Part shown: positions 1 through 6,716 of the stretch, piece by piece
How positions within the stretch are numbered: position 1 is the first letter of the stretch
Layout of the letters: each line of letters starts with the position of its first letter
Assembly (NCBI GenBank): GCA_003244035.1
Contig: QHBV01000220.1
Span: forward strand, 16,280 to 25,609
Direction of reading: 5' to 3'
DNA length: 9,330 nt
Source of the DNA: Solirubrobacterales bacterium
GTDB taxonomy: Bacteria > Actinomycetota > Thermoleophilia > Solirubrobacterales > Solirubrobacteraceae
The notes under the pieces: model-generated
Told to the model about the DNA's origin: nothing
Databases searched by the model: none
The model's input: only the letters and a program-made list of their open reading frames with translations
Translations under genes and position numbers: made by a program

Positions 1-249
1 CCACAGGAACAGCATGTTGCCCGCGAGGTGGATGATCGACCCGTGCACGAACAGGGAGGTCAGGGCCGTCTTGGAGGTCAGCGCATCGGGCCTCGCCCCG
101 TACTGCACCAGCTCGTGCAGGTCGGGGCCGGCGATCAGCGATCCCCCGTGCCGGATCGCGAGCAGGTAAACGACGACGTTGGCCAGAATCAGGGCGACCG
201 TGACGAGCGGGAAGCGATCGGTCGGGATGTTGTCCTTGATCGGGATCAC
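1..249 (-). CDS. Rhomboid family intramembrane serine protease, N-terminal part (runs off left edge)
   Basis: Rhomboids cleave transmembrane segments of membrane proteins inside the bilayer. Only the first 83 residues are in the window. They begin with IPIKDNIPTDRFP, the usual opening of this actinobacterial/proteobacterial rhomboid group. A first helix follows (about residues 14-33, PLVTVALILANVVVYLLAI), then a loop, then FVHGSIIHLAGNMLFLW. That last stretch contains the H-x4-H-x3-N pattern (H69, H74, N78) of rhomboid TM2, whose His and Asn form the oxyanion site. The catalytic Ser and His would lie off the window, so activity cannot be judged. The GTG start at 249 was chosen because it fits the family N-terminus and no ATG or GTG lies between it and the stop of the gene before it. 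No Shine-Dalgarno motif is close. It is the last visible gene of the lipB-lipA-TIM44 cluster, 44 bases behind the TIM44-like gene. Confidence 0.85.
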   Translation of the reverse strand, partial: MIPIKDNIPTDRFPLVTVALILANVVVYLLAIRHGGSLIAGPDLHELVQYGARPDALTSKTALTSLFVHGSIIHLAGNMLFLW

Positions 250-257
250 GCGTTTAT

Positions 258-277
258 GGGGACGGCTTCGCCGCCCC
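258..277 (-). other. Candidate hairpin between TIM44-like and rhomboid genes
   Basis: Read on the plus strand, GGGG-A-CGGC-TTC-GCCG-CCCC forms an 8-bp GC stem with one bulged A and a 3-base loop. It fills much of the 44-base gap between the TIM44-like stop (294) and the rhomboid GTG (249). No T-tract follows on the minus strand (it reads CATAAACGC), so it is not a typical intrinsic terminator. It could be a weak attenuator or an mRNA stability element. The only AGGGG in the rhomboid leader is its left arm. GC-rich DNA makes such stems by chance, so confidence is low. Confidence 0.3.
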
Positions 278-293
278 TGTGGTCTGGCTGCCG

Positions 294-1631
294 CTAGGCC
301 TGCGCGACCGGCGTGCCCACCACGGCGATCCGCCACGGCTGGCCCGCGTCGCCGTCGAGCACGAGCGTCCAGCGCTCGGTGAAGCTGCTCGCGCGCGTGG
401 GGCTGCCCGAGAGGATCGCGGTGCTGTCACGATCCTCGATATAGCGCCTGCCCACGATCGCCACGTCGATTCTCATCGACGACGGCTCGGCGGCTGCGTC
501 CAGCGCCACGATTCGGATCCGCTTGATCGCGGGGCCGCGCACGACTAGCCGCGTGCGTGTGCTCGGATCACCTGGGTGCAGGAGCTCGCGCGCGGCCTCG
601 GGGTGCGCGATCGCCAGCAGCGCGGCGTCGTCGCCGTCGACCGCCTCCGCCCAAGCGGCGACCGCTCGCCGCGCGGCGACTTCGAGGATGTCGGGGGCGA
701 AGCGGCCGTCGGCGAGGCTGAGGTCGAGTGCCGCCGCGCGGGCGTCGCCCTCGAACTGCAGGTCGGCGACCTCGGCCACCTTGGTCCCCTCGGGAACGGC
801 TTCTGCGACCGCACCCTCGACTAGCGCTTCGTCGCGCATCGCCTGCTCGTCGGACCAGGGCGTCGCGACCAGCTTCTGTGAGAGCTCGTGCTGGCCCTCG
901 GCGCCCTGCTCGACGGAGACGAGGATCCAGCGGTCCTGCTTCCTTCCGAGCGTCCAGAACTCCCGCACGGGCACGGCCTCCGACACCCGGCCGGCGCGCT
1001 TGATGTGGTTGCCGTAGCGATCCTCGACGTAGTCACGCAGCCTGGCTTCGATCCGCACGACCACGCGTCCGCCCCCGGGATCGCGACGGCTGAGCCCCAC
1101 GTACTCGACCTTTGGCTCACCGAGCGGCCGCACGCGATTGCGCCAGCCCCTGCGCTCGAAGTCCTCGAGCCGGCGCTCCCACTCCGTCAGCAGCGCCGGC
1201 GCGACCAGCCGTCCCAGCCGAGCCCGGTCACCGGCGTCCCAGGCTGCCTGAACCTCGGCGAACAGTCGCGCGGCGTCCGCCCGCACGCGCTCGGGCGCAA
1301 ACGCGGGATCGTCCTCGGAAGCCTCCGCGGCGGCGAGCTCGACGTGTCGCCGGCGGCGCGCGACGCTTCGCCGGGCGGCCTGTCCGGCATTGCGCTGCGC
1401 CTGCCAGAACCGCTCCGCGCGTGGGCCGCCATACCTGAACAGCACCACGAGCACGAGCAGCCCGAGCACGATCAGCACCCCGAGGCCGTGGCCGAAGATC
1501 AGGATCCGGAACAGGACTTGAAACAGGATGTAGAGGCCGGCACCGCGCCCACCGCCGCCGCCGCTGTGGAAGCCGCCACCGAATCCGGCGCTACCGCCGC
1601 CCGCCGCGGCCAGTACCGCTGTGTGCGTCAT
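294..1631 (-). CDS. TIM44-like domain membrane protein with two tandem NTF2-like domains
   Basis: Predicted 445-residue membrane-anchored protein. It opens with a Gly-rich stretch (residues 11-32) typical of bacterial TIM44-like proteins, followed by one or two hydrophobic segments (about 33-67, ending VLIVLGLLVLVVLFRYGG) and a basic, Arg-rich linker (71-100). A first TIM44/NTF2-like domain spans about 115-250, with the signature stretch RLRDYVEDRYGN and then EFWTLGRKQDRWILVSVEQ. A second, weaker copy follows (about 310-442, with GRRYIEDRDST and ERWTLVLDGDAGQPWRIAVV). Mitochondrial Tim44 tethers the import motor; the bacterial proteins have no firmly settled role, and membrane association is all I infer. 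The ATG at 1631 overlaps the lipA stop as ATGA and has GGGAG seven bases upstream, which supports this start. The frame stays open further upstream to 2363, but that stretch lies inside lipA and is not coding. Confidence 0.85.
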   Translation of the reverse strand: MTHTAVLAAAGGGSAGFGGGFHSGGGGGRGAGLYILFQVLFRILIFGHGLGVLIVLGLLVLVVLFRYGGPRAERFWQAQRNAGQAARRSVARRRRHVELAAAEASEDDPAFAPERVRADAARLFAEVQAAWDAGDRARLGRLVAPALLTEWERRLEDFERRGWRNRVRPLGEPKVEYVGLSRRDPGGGRVVVRIEARLRDYVEDRYGNHIKRAGRVSEAVPVREFWTLGRKQDRWILVSVEQGAEGQHELSQKLVATPWSDEQAMRDEALVEGAVAEAVPEGTKVAEVADLQFEGDARAAALDLSLADGRFAPDILEVAARRAVAAWAEAVDGDDAALLAIAHPEAARELLHPGDPSTRTRLVVRGPAIKRIRIVALDAAAEPSSMRIDVAIVGRRYIEDRDSTAILSGSPTRASSFTERWTLVLDGDAGQPWRIAVVGTPVAQA

Positions 1632-2569
1632 CGCACCGCTCCCGCCGCCGCCAGGTGCTGATCGGCGTGGTAGCTCGAGCGCACCAGTGGCCCCGCTGCG
1701 ACGTGCTCGAATCCGAGCGCGTACGCCGCTCGCTGCAGCTGCGCGAACTCGTCCGGGTGCCAGTAGCGGACGATCGGCAGGTGCTGCTCGGTCGGGCGCA
1801 GGTACTGGCCGATCGTGAGCACCTGCACGTGGTGCTCGCGGAGGATGCCGAGGGTCTCGAGCAGCTCGTCGAAGCTCTCCCCGAGCCCGACCATCAGCCC
1901 GGACTTGGTCACGACCTGCTCGCCGCCCATCTCCTTGGCGCTCCTTAGCACCTGGCAGGAGCGCTCGAACCGAGAGCCCCGGCGCGCCACCGAATACAGC
2001 CTCGGTACGACTTCGACGTTGTGGTTGAACACGTCGGGCCGCTCTGCAATCACGCGCGCGAGCGGCATCTCGGCGCCGCGGAAGTCGGGAGTCAGCACCT
2101 CGATCTTGCAGCGCGGCGCCTGCCGGCGGATCTGGCGGATCACGCCGACGAACGCAGAGGCTCCATAGTCGGGGAGGTCGTCGCGGTCGACGCTCGTGAT
2201 GACCGCGTGGCGCAGCCCCATCCTCGCGACGCTGCGGGCGACGCGGGCGGGCTCGAGCGGGTCCTCCCACGTCGGCTTGCCGGTCTTGACGTTGCAGAAC
2301 CCGCACCGGCGCGTGCACGTGTCGCCGAGGATCATGAAGGTGGCGGTTCCCCGCTCCCAGCACTCACCGATGTTCGGGCACGCCGCCTCCTGGCAGACCG
2401 TGTGCAGGTTCTCGGCCTCGATCGCGCCCTTGAGCTCGCGGTAGCGCGGGCCCCCCGGGGCGGGAACCTTGAACCATGGCGGCTTGCGGGCGCGGTGCGG
2501 CTGCACTCGGGTGCCGAGCACGGCGCTGACATCTTGGATGCCTCCGGGGTTCGACCGCGATCGGGTCAT
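1628..2569 (-). CDS. lipA: Lipoyl synthase (radical SAM)
   Basis: LipA inserts sulfur at C6 and C8 of protein-bound octanoyl groups, completing lipoate on the E2 subunits of 2-oxoacid dehydrogenases and on GcvH. The 313-residue product has every diagnostic element. The auxiliary cluster Cys set CX4CX5C is at C59, C64 and C70, within HTVCQEAACPNIGECWERG. The radical-SAM motif CTRRCGFC is at C85, C89 and C92. The C-terminal RSSYHA at 297-302 supplies the Ser ligand of the auxiliary cluster. Length is normal for the family. The ATG at 2569 gives a short N-terminal extension before RKPPWFKVPAPGG, which is usual. There is no clear ribosome binding site in the 29-base gap after lipB, which holds a 10-bp direct repeat instead. 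The stop overlaps the start of the TIM44-like gene. It forms the complete lipoylation pathway with lipB just upstream. Confidence 0.98.
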   Translation of the reverse strand: MTRSRSNPGGIQDVSAVLGTRVQPHRARKPPWFKVPAPGGPRYRELKGAIEAENLHTVCQEAACPNIGECWERGTATFMILGDTCTRRCGFCNVKTGKPTWEDPLEPARVARSVARMGLRHAVITSVDRDDLPDYGASAFVGVIRQIRRQAPRCKIEVLTPDFRGAEMPLARVIAERPDVFNHNVEVVPRLYSVARRGSRFERSCQVLRSAKEMGGEQVVTKSGLMVGLGESFDELLETLGILREHHVQVLTIGQYLRPTEQHLPIVRYWHPDEFAQLQRAAYALGFEHVAAGPLVRSSYHADQHLAAAGAVR

Positions 2570-2571
2570 GG

Positions 2572-2598
2572 GGCCAAGGCTACCGCGCGGCCAAGGCT
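2572..2598. repeat. 10-bp direct repeat in the lipB-lipA gap
   Basis: GGCCAAGGCT occurs at 2572-2581 and again at 2589-2598 on the plus strand, a 17-bp period. On the coding strand this reads AGCCTTGGCC twice. The pair fills nearly all of the 29 bases between the lipB stop and the lipA start. It may be a short tandem slip or a binding site, and nothing else in the sequence decides between these. Confidence 0.4.
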
Positions 2599-3333
2599 TT
2601 ACAGATGCGGCACGTTTTGGGCTTCACAATCGCTTGATGTCCGAGGCTGGGCCTCCACGCGCTGCACGAGCTGCGCGAGGCTCACCAGCCGCTGCCGGCG
2701 ATCAAGCGCCCGGGCGACCCGCCAGGCGGCGCGGCGGCGGAAGCACCGCAGCTGGCCCAGCGAACGCTGCGTCTCCTTGAGGATCGAGGTCATCTGCACG
2801 CCTTGCAGGCCACACGGCAGCACCCAAGCGAAGGGCTGCAGGTCGTTCTCGACATTGACCGCGAATCCGTGCGTGGTCACGCCGCGGGCGACGTGCACGC
2901 CGATCGAGGCGATCTTTCGCTCGCCGACCCATACGCCGGTGAAGTCGGGGCCATCCTCAGGGCGGGCCCGGGTCGTGATGCCTTCGTCGCCCAGCGCGGC
3001 GACGAGCGCCCGCTCGAGCGTGCGCACGTACGCGACCACATCGTCGACACGCACGATCGGGTAGCCGACGAGCTGCCCCGGCCCGTGGTAGGTGAGCTTG
3101 CCGCCACGGTCAGTACGCACGATCTCGATTCCCTGCGTTGAGTACCAGTCCTCACCCATCGGTAGCTCCTCCGGTCCAGACCGCCTACCGCGCGTGTACA
3201 CCGGCGGGTGCTCGAGCATCAGCAGCACGTCGGGAAGCTGCTCTCGCTGACGCGCCGCGCGGACGCGTTCCTGGAGCACCAGCGCTCGGTGGTACTCGAT
3301 GATCCCGAGATGACATACCCACAACTCGCGCAT
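2599..3333 (-). CDS. lipB: Octanoyl-[acyl-carrier-protein]:protein N-octanoyltransferase
   Basis: LipB transfers octanoate from acyl-ACP to a lysine of lipoyl domains, the first step of de novo lipoate synthesis in the cytoplasm. The 244-residue product carries the family landmarks in order: EHPPVYTRGR (41-50), RGGKLTYHGPGQLVGYP (76-92), GVWVGERKIASIGVH with catalytic K140, THGFAVN (154-160), and PCG with the acyl-carrying C174. The ATG at 3333 starts directly at MRELWVCHLG, the normal LipB N-terminus, and GGAG lies a few bases upstream. The Arg-rich C-terminal tail (about 196-244) is slightly longer than in minimal LipB proteins. It leads the lipB-lipA-TIM44-rhomboid cluster. It diverges from the next gene on the plus strand, so its promoter must lie in or very close to that gene's 5' end. 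Confidence 0.97.
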   Translation of the reverse strand: MRELWVCHLGIIEYHRALVLQERVRAARQREQLPDVLLMLEHPPVYTRGRRSGPEELPMGEDWYSTQGIEIVRTDRGGKLTYHGPGQLVGYPIVRVDDVVAYVRTLERALVAALGDEGITTRARPEDGPDFTGVWVGERKIASIGVHVARGVTTHGFAVNVENDLQPFAWVLPCGLQGVQMTSILKETQRSLGQLRCFRRRAAWRVARALDRRQRLVSLAQLVQRVEAQPRTSSDCEAQNVPHL

Positions 3334-3338
3334 GCGCT

Positions 3339-3355
3339 CCGAAGATACCCTTCGG
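3339..3355. promoter_or_regulatory. Inverted repeat in the divergent lipB / membrane-protein gap
   Basis: CCGAAG-ATACC-CTTCGG is a perfect 6-bp inverted repeat with a 5-base spacer. It lies between the lipB start codon (3333) and the probable start of the opposing gene (3359). Its position in a 25-base divergent gap suits an operator serving both directions, or a small hairpin in either leader. No convincing -35/-10 pair could be assigned next to it. The regulatory role is inference from position and symmetry. Confidence 0.4.
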
Positions 3356-3358
3356 CGG

Positions 3359-3952
3359 ATGGAAGCTGGCTGGCTCGCCCGCGCGCGCTGGCGGCGGCGC
3401 GGCGCCTGGCTGTGGCCGACGTTCGCCGCGGCGACGTTCGCGGACGCGGCGATCGGCAGCGAGCTTCCGCTCTCCGGCGAGACCCAGTCTTTGTACGCGG
3501 CGGCGATCGCGGGCTGCGTGCTGAGCCTGATCGGGGTCGTGGTCCTCTCGGCGCCCGTGGCGGCGGCTCATCGCCGGCTGCGCCCGGACTTGCCGCGGGT
3601 CGTCGCACGTGACCGTGCCGGCACGATGGTCGTGGTCGCGGTGACGCTCTCCCTACTGGCGGCGGGGATCGTGCACCGTCCTTCGATCCTCGCGCACCGC
3701 CGCGCGATGCAGGATGCGATCGCCCGCGCGCAGGCGTGGATCGGCGACCGCGCCCCGGCCGGGTTCCGCGCCAACCTCAGCCACACGAGCACGTTCGCGA
3801 TCGAGCCGGGCAGCATCTACCGCACCTGCGTACTCAGCAGCGATCGACGGCACACCTTCTGCGTGGTGGTCAATACCCAGCTGCCGTTTGCCAGCAGCGT
3901 CAGCTTCGATGGGTACGAGGCCAACTCGGTGCTCGACGCAGGGGCGGGATAG
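3359..3952 (+). CDS. Hypothetical membrane protein, three predicted helices
   Basis: I do not recognise a family. From the ATG at 3359 the product has 197 residues. A basic N-terminus (RARWRRRG) comes first. Three hydrophobic segments follow at about 16-34 (AWLWPTFAAATFADAAIGS), 45-68 (LYAAAIAGCVLSLIGVVV) and 88-105 (GTMVVVAVTLSLLAAGIV). A soluble C-terminal part of about 90 residues holds two Cys in a CX10C arrangement (RTC...TFC), possibly a disulfide if it faces outside. An in-frame ATG at 3332 would add nine residues and make its start overlap the lipB start. I prefer 3359 because codons 3335-3358 have less GC at third positions than the rest. Neither start has a good ribosome binding site. 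It precedes the exporter gene by 7 bases and is probably co-transcribed with it. Coding is supported by its length and its tight fit between lipB and the exporter. Confidence 0.7.
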   Translation: MEAGWLARARWRRRGAWLWPTFAAATFADAAIGSELPLSGETQSLYAAAIAGCVLSLIGVVVLSAPVAAAHRRLRPDLPRVVARDRAGTMVVVAVTLSLLAAGIVHRPSILAHRRAMQDAIARAQAWIGDRAPAGFRANLSHTSTFAIEPGSIYRTCVLSSDRRHTFCVVVNTQLPFASSVSFDGYEANSVLDAGAG

Positions 3953-3959
3953 GCCCTGA

Positions 3960-5585
3960 GTGAGCAACAAGCGCACCGTCCTGGTGGCGAGCATCCTCGG
4001 CTCTGGGATCGTGTTTCTCGACGGCACGATCGTCAACGTCGCACTGCCCTCGATCCGTGCAAGTCTCCACGGCGGGCTCGCCGACCAGCAGTGGGTCGTC
4101 GAGGCGTATCTGCTGACCCTGTCCTCACTGCTGCTGGTCGGCGGCTCGCTCGGCGATCTGCTCGGGCGCAGGCGCGTGTTCGCGGCCGGGCTGGTGGGAT
4201 TCGGCGCGTGCTCGCTGCTGTGCGCGGTGGCCCCGAGCAGCGGCTTTCTGATCGCAGCGCGTGCGGTGCAGGGGATCGCCGGCGCGCTGCTCGTCCCGAG
4301 CACGCTGGCGCTGATCATGGATGCGTTCGCCGAGCGCGAGCGAGCGGCGGCGATCGGCAGCTGGACCGCGTGGACCGGGGTCGCCACCGTGATCGGCCCG
4401 CTCGGCGGGGGCGCGCTCGTCCAGGCGGCCTCGTGGCGCTGGATCTTCGCAATCAATCTCGTGCCGGTCGCGATCACGCTGGTGCTCCTGCGCCGGCTCG
4501 AGCAAGACCACCGCGAGCCCGGCCACGTCGACGCGCTCGGCGCCTGCCTGTGCGCGCTCGGGCTCGGCGGCCCGGTGTTCGCCCTGATCGAGCAGCCCGG
4601 CTACGGGTGGGCCAGCGCGCGCGTGGCCGTACCGCTGATCGTAGGGGCCCTTCTGCTCGGGGGGTTCCTCGCCTGGGAGCGTCGCAGCCCCGCGCCGATG
4701 ATGCCGCTGGCGCTGTTCGCCGTGCGCAACTTCGCGGTCGGGAACGTGACCACCCTGATGGTGTACGCGGGGCTCGGAGCGACGACATTCTTCCTCGTGC
4801 TGTTCATCCAGCAGGTCGGCGCCTACACACCGCTGCAGGCGGGCCTCTCGCTGCTGCCGATCACGATCCTGATCTTCACGCTGTCACGGCGGTTCGGCGC
4901 GCTCGCCGATCGCTTCGGACCGCATGCGTTCATGGCCGGCGGCCCGCTGGTCGCGGGCGCTGGGCTGCTGGCGCTCGTGCGCACGGGCGCGAGCGCCGCC
5001 TACTGGACCACGATCCTGCCCGGCGTCGTCCTATTCGGCCTGGGCATGGCCGCCACCGTCGCCCCGCTGACGGCAACCGTGCTGGGTGCCGTGCGGCCGG
5101 GCCATTCGGGTCTCGCCAGCGGCGTCAACAACGCTGTCGCACGGGTCGCGGGACTGCTCGCGATCGCGGCGATCGGGGCGGTCGTATCCGGGAGCTTCGC
5201 CAGCCGGCTGGACCACGACCTCGCCGGACGCATACACAGTCCGCAGGCGCAGGCGGCAATTGCGAGGGCCCGCGCGAAGCCGCTCGTCATCAACGCCGGC
5301 GGCGTGCCCGCCGCCGAGCGCGCGAGTGTGCACGCAGCGCTCACCGACGCCTCGGTGCACGCCTTTCGCCTCGGCATCGGGATCGGCGCCGGGCTCGCGG
5401 CCTGCGGCGGCCTGGTCGCGCTGCTCGGGATCGAGAATCCGCGCCGCCGGGTCCGCAGCACGGACTGCCCGGGCGGTGCGCTGGCGGGTGCAAGCGCCGA
5501 GCTCGCCGCCACCGCCGACCTCGGTGCCGCCGGCGCCGAGGCATTGACCGATCCGCTCCCTGCCGGCGGGGTATCGTCGCAGTGA
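3960..5585 (+). CDS. MFS transporter, DHA2 (EmrB/QacA-type) drug:proton antiporter family
   Basis: A 541-residue proton-coupled exporter of the inner membrane; substrates in this family are usually hydrophobic drugs or toxic metabolites, and the one here cannot be told. The MFS signatures are clear: LDGTIVNVALP (20-30, motif D1), GSLGDLLGRRRVF (62-74, motif A), RAVQGIAGALLVPSTLALI (101-119, motif B) and GVATVIGPLGGGAL (140-152, antiporter motif C). Hydrophobic segments continue to residue 492 and fit the 14-helix DHA2 plan. A hydrophilic loop at about 415-468 comes before the last helix, as is usual in this group. The tail (495-541) is Ala/Gly-rich and likely disordered. The GTG start at 3960 has AGG six bases upstream and gives the expected N-terminus. 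The stop shares its last base with the next start (TGATG), so translation is probably coupled. Confidence 0.93.
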   Translation: MSNKRTVLVASILGSGIVFLDGTIVNVALPSIRASLHGGLADQQWVVEAYLLTLSSLLLVGGSLGDLLGRRRVFAAGLVGFGACSLLCAVAPSSGFLIAARAVQGIAGALLVPSTLALIMDAFAERERAAAIGSWTAWTGVATVIGPLGGGALVQAASWRWIFAINLVPVAITLVLLRRLEQDHREPGHVDALGACLCALGLGGPVFALIEQPGYGWASARVAVPLIVGALLLGGFLAWERRSPAPMMPLALFAVRNFAVGNVTTLMVYAGLGATTFFLVLFIQQVGAYTPLQAGLSLLPITILIFTLSRRFGALADRFGPHAFMAGGPLVAGAGLLALVRTGASAAYWTTILPGVVLFGLGMAATVAPLTATVLGAVRPGHSGLASGVNNAVARVAGLLAIAAIGAVVSGSFASRLDHDLAGRIHSPQAQAAIARARAKPLVINAGGVPAAERASVHAALTDASVHAFRLGIGIGAGLAACGGLVALLGIENPRRRVRSTDCPGGALAGASAELAATADLGAAGAEALTDPLPAGGVSSQ

Positions 5586-6070
5586 TGGGACTCGTCGACG
5601 ATGGCGCGCTGGAGTGGAACGTTCCGTCGCCCCGCCTGCGGGTGCTGCGTCGCTATGAGGTGGCCGCGAGCACCCTGATCGCGGTCGTCGTTGCCGCCGG
5701 CGCCGCCCTCGCGGCGGGATCCGTGCTCGCAGCTGCCGTGGCGGTGATCGGCTTGAGCGCCGCCGGCGTGGTTGCCGATCTCGTGGCCGGCCGGCGGGTT
5801 CGGGCCTGGGCGTACACGGAGCGGGCCGACGACCTGCTGGTGCGCAGGGGTGTGATGTTCCGGCGGATGTCGATCATCCCGTATGGGCGCATGCAGTACG
5901 TCGAGGTCGCCGCCGGCCCGCTCGAGCGGGCGTTCGGGTTGGCCACGGTGCAGATGCACACCGCCGCCGCTGCCAGTGACGCACGCATCCCCGGGCTCCC
6001 GGCCGCGGAGGCGGGCCGGCTCCGGGATCAGCTGACCTCCCTGGGCGAGGCACAGGCGATGGGGCTGTGA
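5585..6070 (+). CDS. PH domain-containing protein (bPH2 / YdbS-like)
   Basis: A 161-residue membrane protein. A short cytosolic N-terminus leads to two closely spaced hydrophobic segments (about 29-68). A bacterial PH domain (bPH2, formerly DUF304) follows at about 72-152, recognisable from VRRGVMFRRMSIIPYGRMQ, then PLERAFGLATVQMHTA. This matches Bacillus YdbS, which is encoded next to the multi-PH protein YdbT; the pair is linked to resistance to an antimicrobial peptide in Bacillus. The same pairing is seen here. The ATG at 5585 overlaps the exporter stop, and the gene's own stop overlaps the next GTG (GTGA). The frame also stays open upstream through the exporter gene to 4091, which is a shadow. 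Confidence 0.88.
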   Translation: MGLVDDGALEWNVPSPRLRVLRRYEVAASTLIAVVVAAGAALAAGSVLAAAVAVIGLSAAGVVADLVAGRRVRAWAYTERADDLLVRRGVMFRRMSIIPYGRMQYVEVAAGPLERAFGLATVQMHTAAAASDARIPGLPAAEAGRLRDQLTSLGEAQAMGL

Positions 6071-6699
6071 GCGAAACCGCCGGTGCCGGCCTGCGGTCCG
6101 AGCGCCCGGAGACCGAGCGCTCGTCCCGGATGCCGATGGCCGGCCTGCAGGGCGAGTGGCAGCGGCTGCACCCCCTCTCGCCACTGGTCAGAGCCGGTCG
6201 GGGCGCGATCGCGATCGTGGTGGTTCTCGTGATCCCGCTGTCGGGCAAGCAGAATGGCCTGCCGAACGATCTGATCCATTTCTCGGTCTTGATCCTCGTG
6301 CTCGTGCTCGGCGTGATCTCATGGCTGGTCACCAGGTGGCGGGTCCAGGATGGCGTCCTGCGAGTCGAGAGCGGCCTGCTGCGGCGGACCTCAGAGCGGT
6401 TTCCGCTGAGCCAGATCCAGGCGGTCGACATCGTTCGCCCCGGCCTGGCCCGGGTCTTCGGCCTGGCCGAGCTGCGGATTCGGCTGGCCGGCGGCAGTGG
6501 CAAGGCCGGGCGCCTGGCGTATCTGGGCAGCGACCAGGCGGACGTGTTGCGAGCGCGTCTGCTAGCTCTGAGCGAGGGTGTGGCCGCTGCGTCGCCTGAG
6601 GAGCGCCCGGCGCTGTCCGAGCAGGCGCTGCTCCGAGTTCCCACCGGGCAGCTGGTCGTCTCGCTCCTGCTGACCGGGACCGGCCTGTCTTCGAGCTGA
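6067..6699 (+). CDS. PH domain-containing protein (YdbT-like), N-terminal part before an apparent frameshift
   Basis: The first part of a YdbT-like membrane protein. It has 210 residues in this frame: a disordered N-terminus (1-35), two hydrophobic segments (about 44-60 and 70-88), and the first bPH2 domain (about 91-168, with VLRVESGLLRRTSERFPLSQ, then PGLARVFGLAELRIRLAGG). It ends in the middle of a third hydrophobic segment, LVVSLLLTGTGL, followed by SSS and a stop at 6697-6699. YdbT-like proteins usually have about 450-500 residues and three PH domains. The missing two domains continue one frame over from about 6690. The break is therefore best read as a one-base deletion or a sequencing error, since the last residues before the stop do not fit the membrane segment. 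The GTG start at 6067 overlaps the stop of the YdbS-like gene. Confidence 0.8.
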   Translation: MSETAGAGLRSERPETERSSRMPMAGLQGEWQRLHPLSPLVRAGRGAIAIVVVLVIPLSGKQNGLPNDLIHFSVLILVLVLGVISWLVTRWRVQDGVLRVESGLLRRTSERFPLSQIQAVDIVRPGLARVFGLAELRIRLAGGSGKAGRLAYLGSDQADVLRARLLALSEGVAAASPEERPALSEQALLRVPTGQLVVSLLLTGTGLSSS

Positions 6700-6716
6700 C
6701 GATCGTCGCTCTGCTC

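Noticed and set aside
1632..2363. Open frame extending the TIM44-like gene upstream to 2363 (244 extra codons).
   Set aside because: It lies wholly inside lipA on the same strand in another frame. The encoded stretch is Arg/Ala/Pro-rich with no domain, and the ATG at 1631 has a ribosome binding site and gives the family's normal Gly-rich N-terminus.
2021..3064. Antisense open frame of 347 codons across lipA and lipB.
   Set aside because: It covers two unmistakable genes on the other strand, shows no recognisable motif, and has a composition expected from the complement of GC-rich codons.
4091..5584. Long open frame (about 498 codons) running within the exporter gene into the YdbS-like gene.
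   Set aside because: The exporter frame has all MFS motifs. The alternative reads as Arg/Ala/Gly-rich filler, typical of a shadow in GC-rich DNA.
5000..6184. Antisense open frame of 394 codons across the exporter and the YdbS-like gene.
   Set aside because: Pro/Ala/Arg-rich translation without domains, opposite to well-supported genes.
6206..6217. CGATCGCGATCG and other GCGATCGC-like octamers, reminiscent of the cyanobacterial HIP1 repeat.
   Set aside because: They fall inside coding sequence at Ala-Ile/Arg-Ser-type codon pairs and are expected from GC-rich codon use. No even spacing was seen, and the proteins do not look cyanobacterial.
6685..6700. Programmed -1 ribosomal frameshifting in the YdbT-like gene.
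   Set aside because: No slippery heptamer and no clear downstream stem or pseudoknot were seen. A base deletion or sequencing error is simpler.
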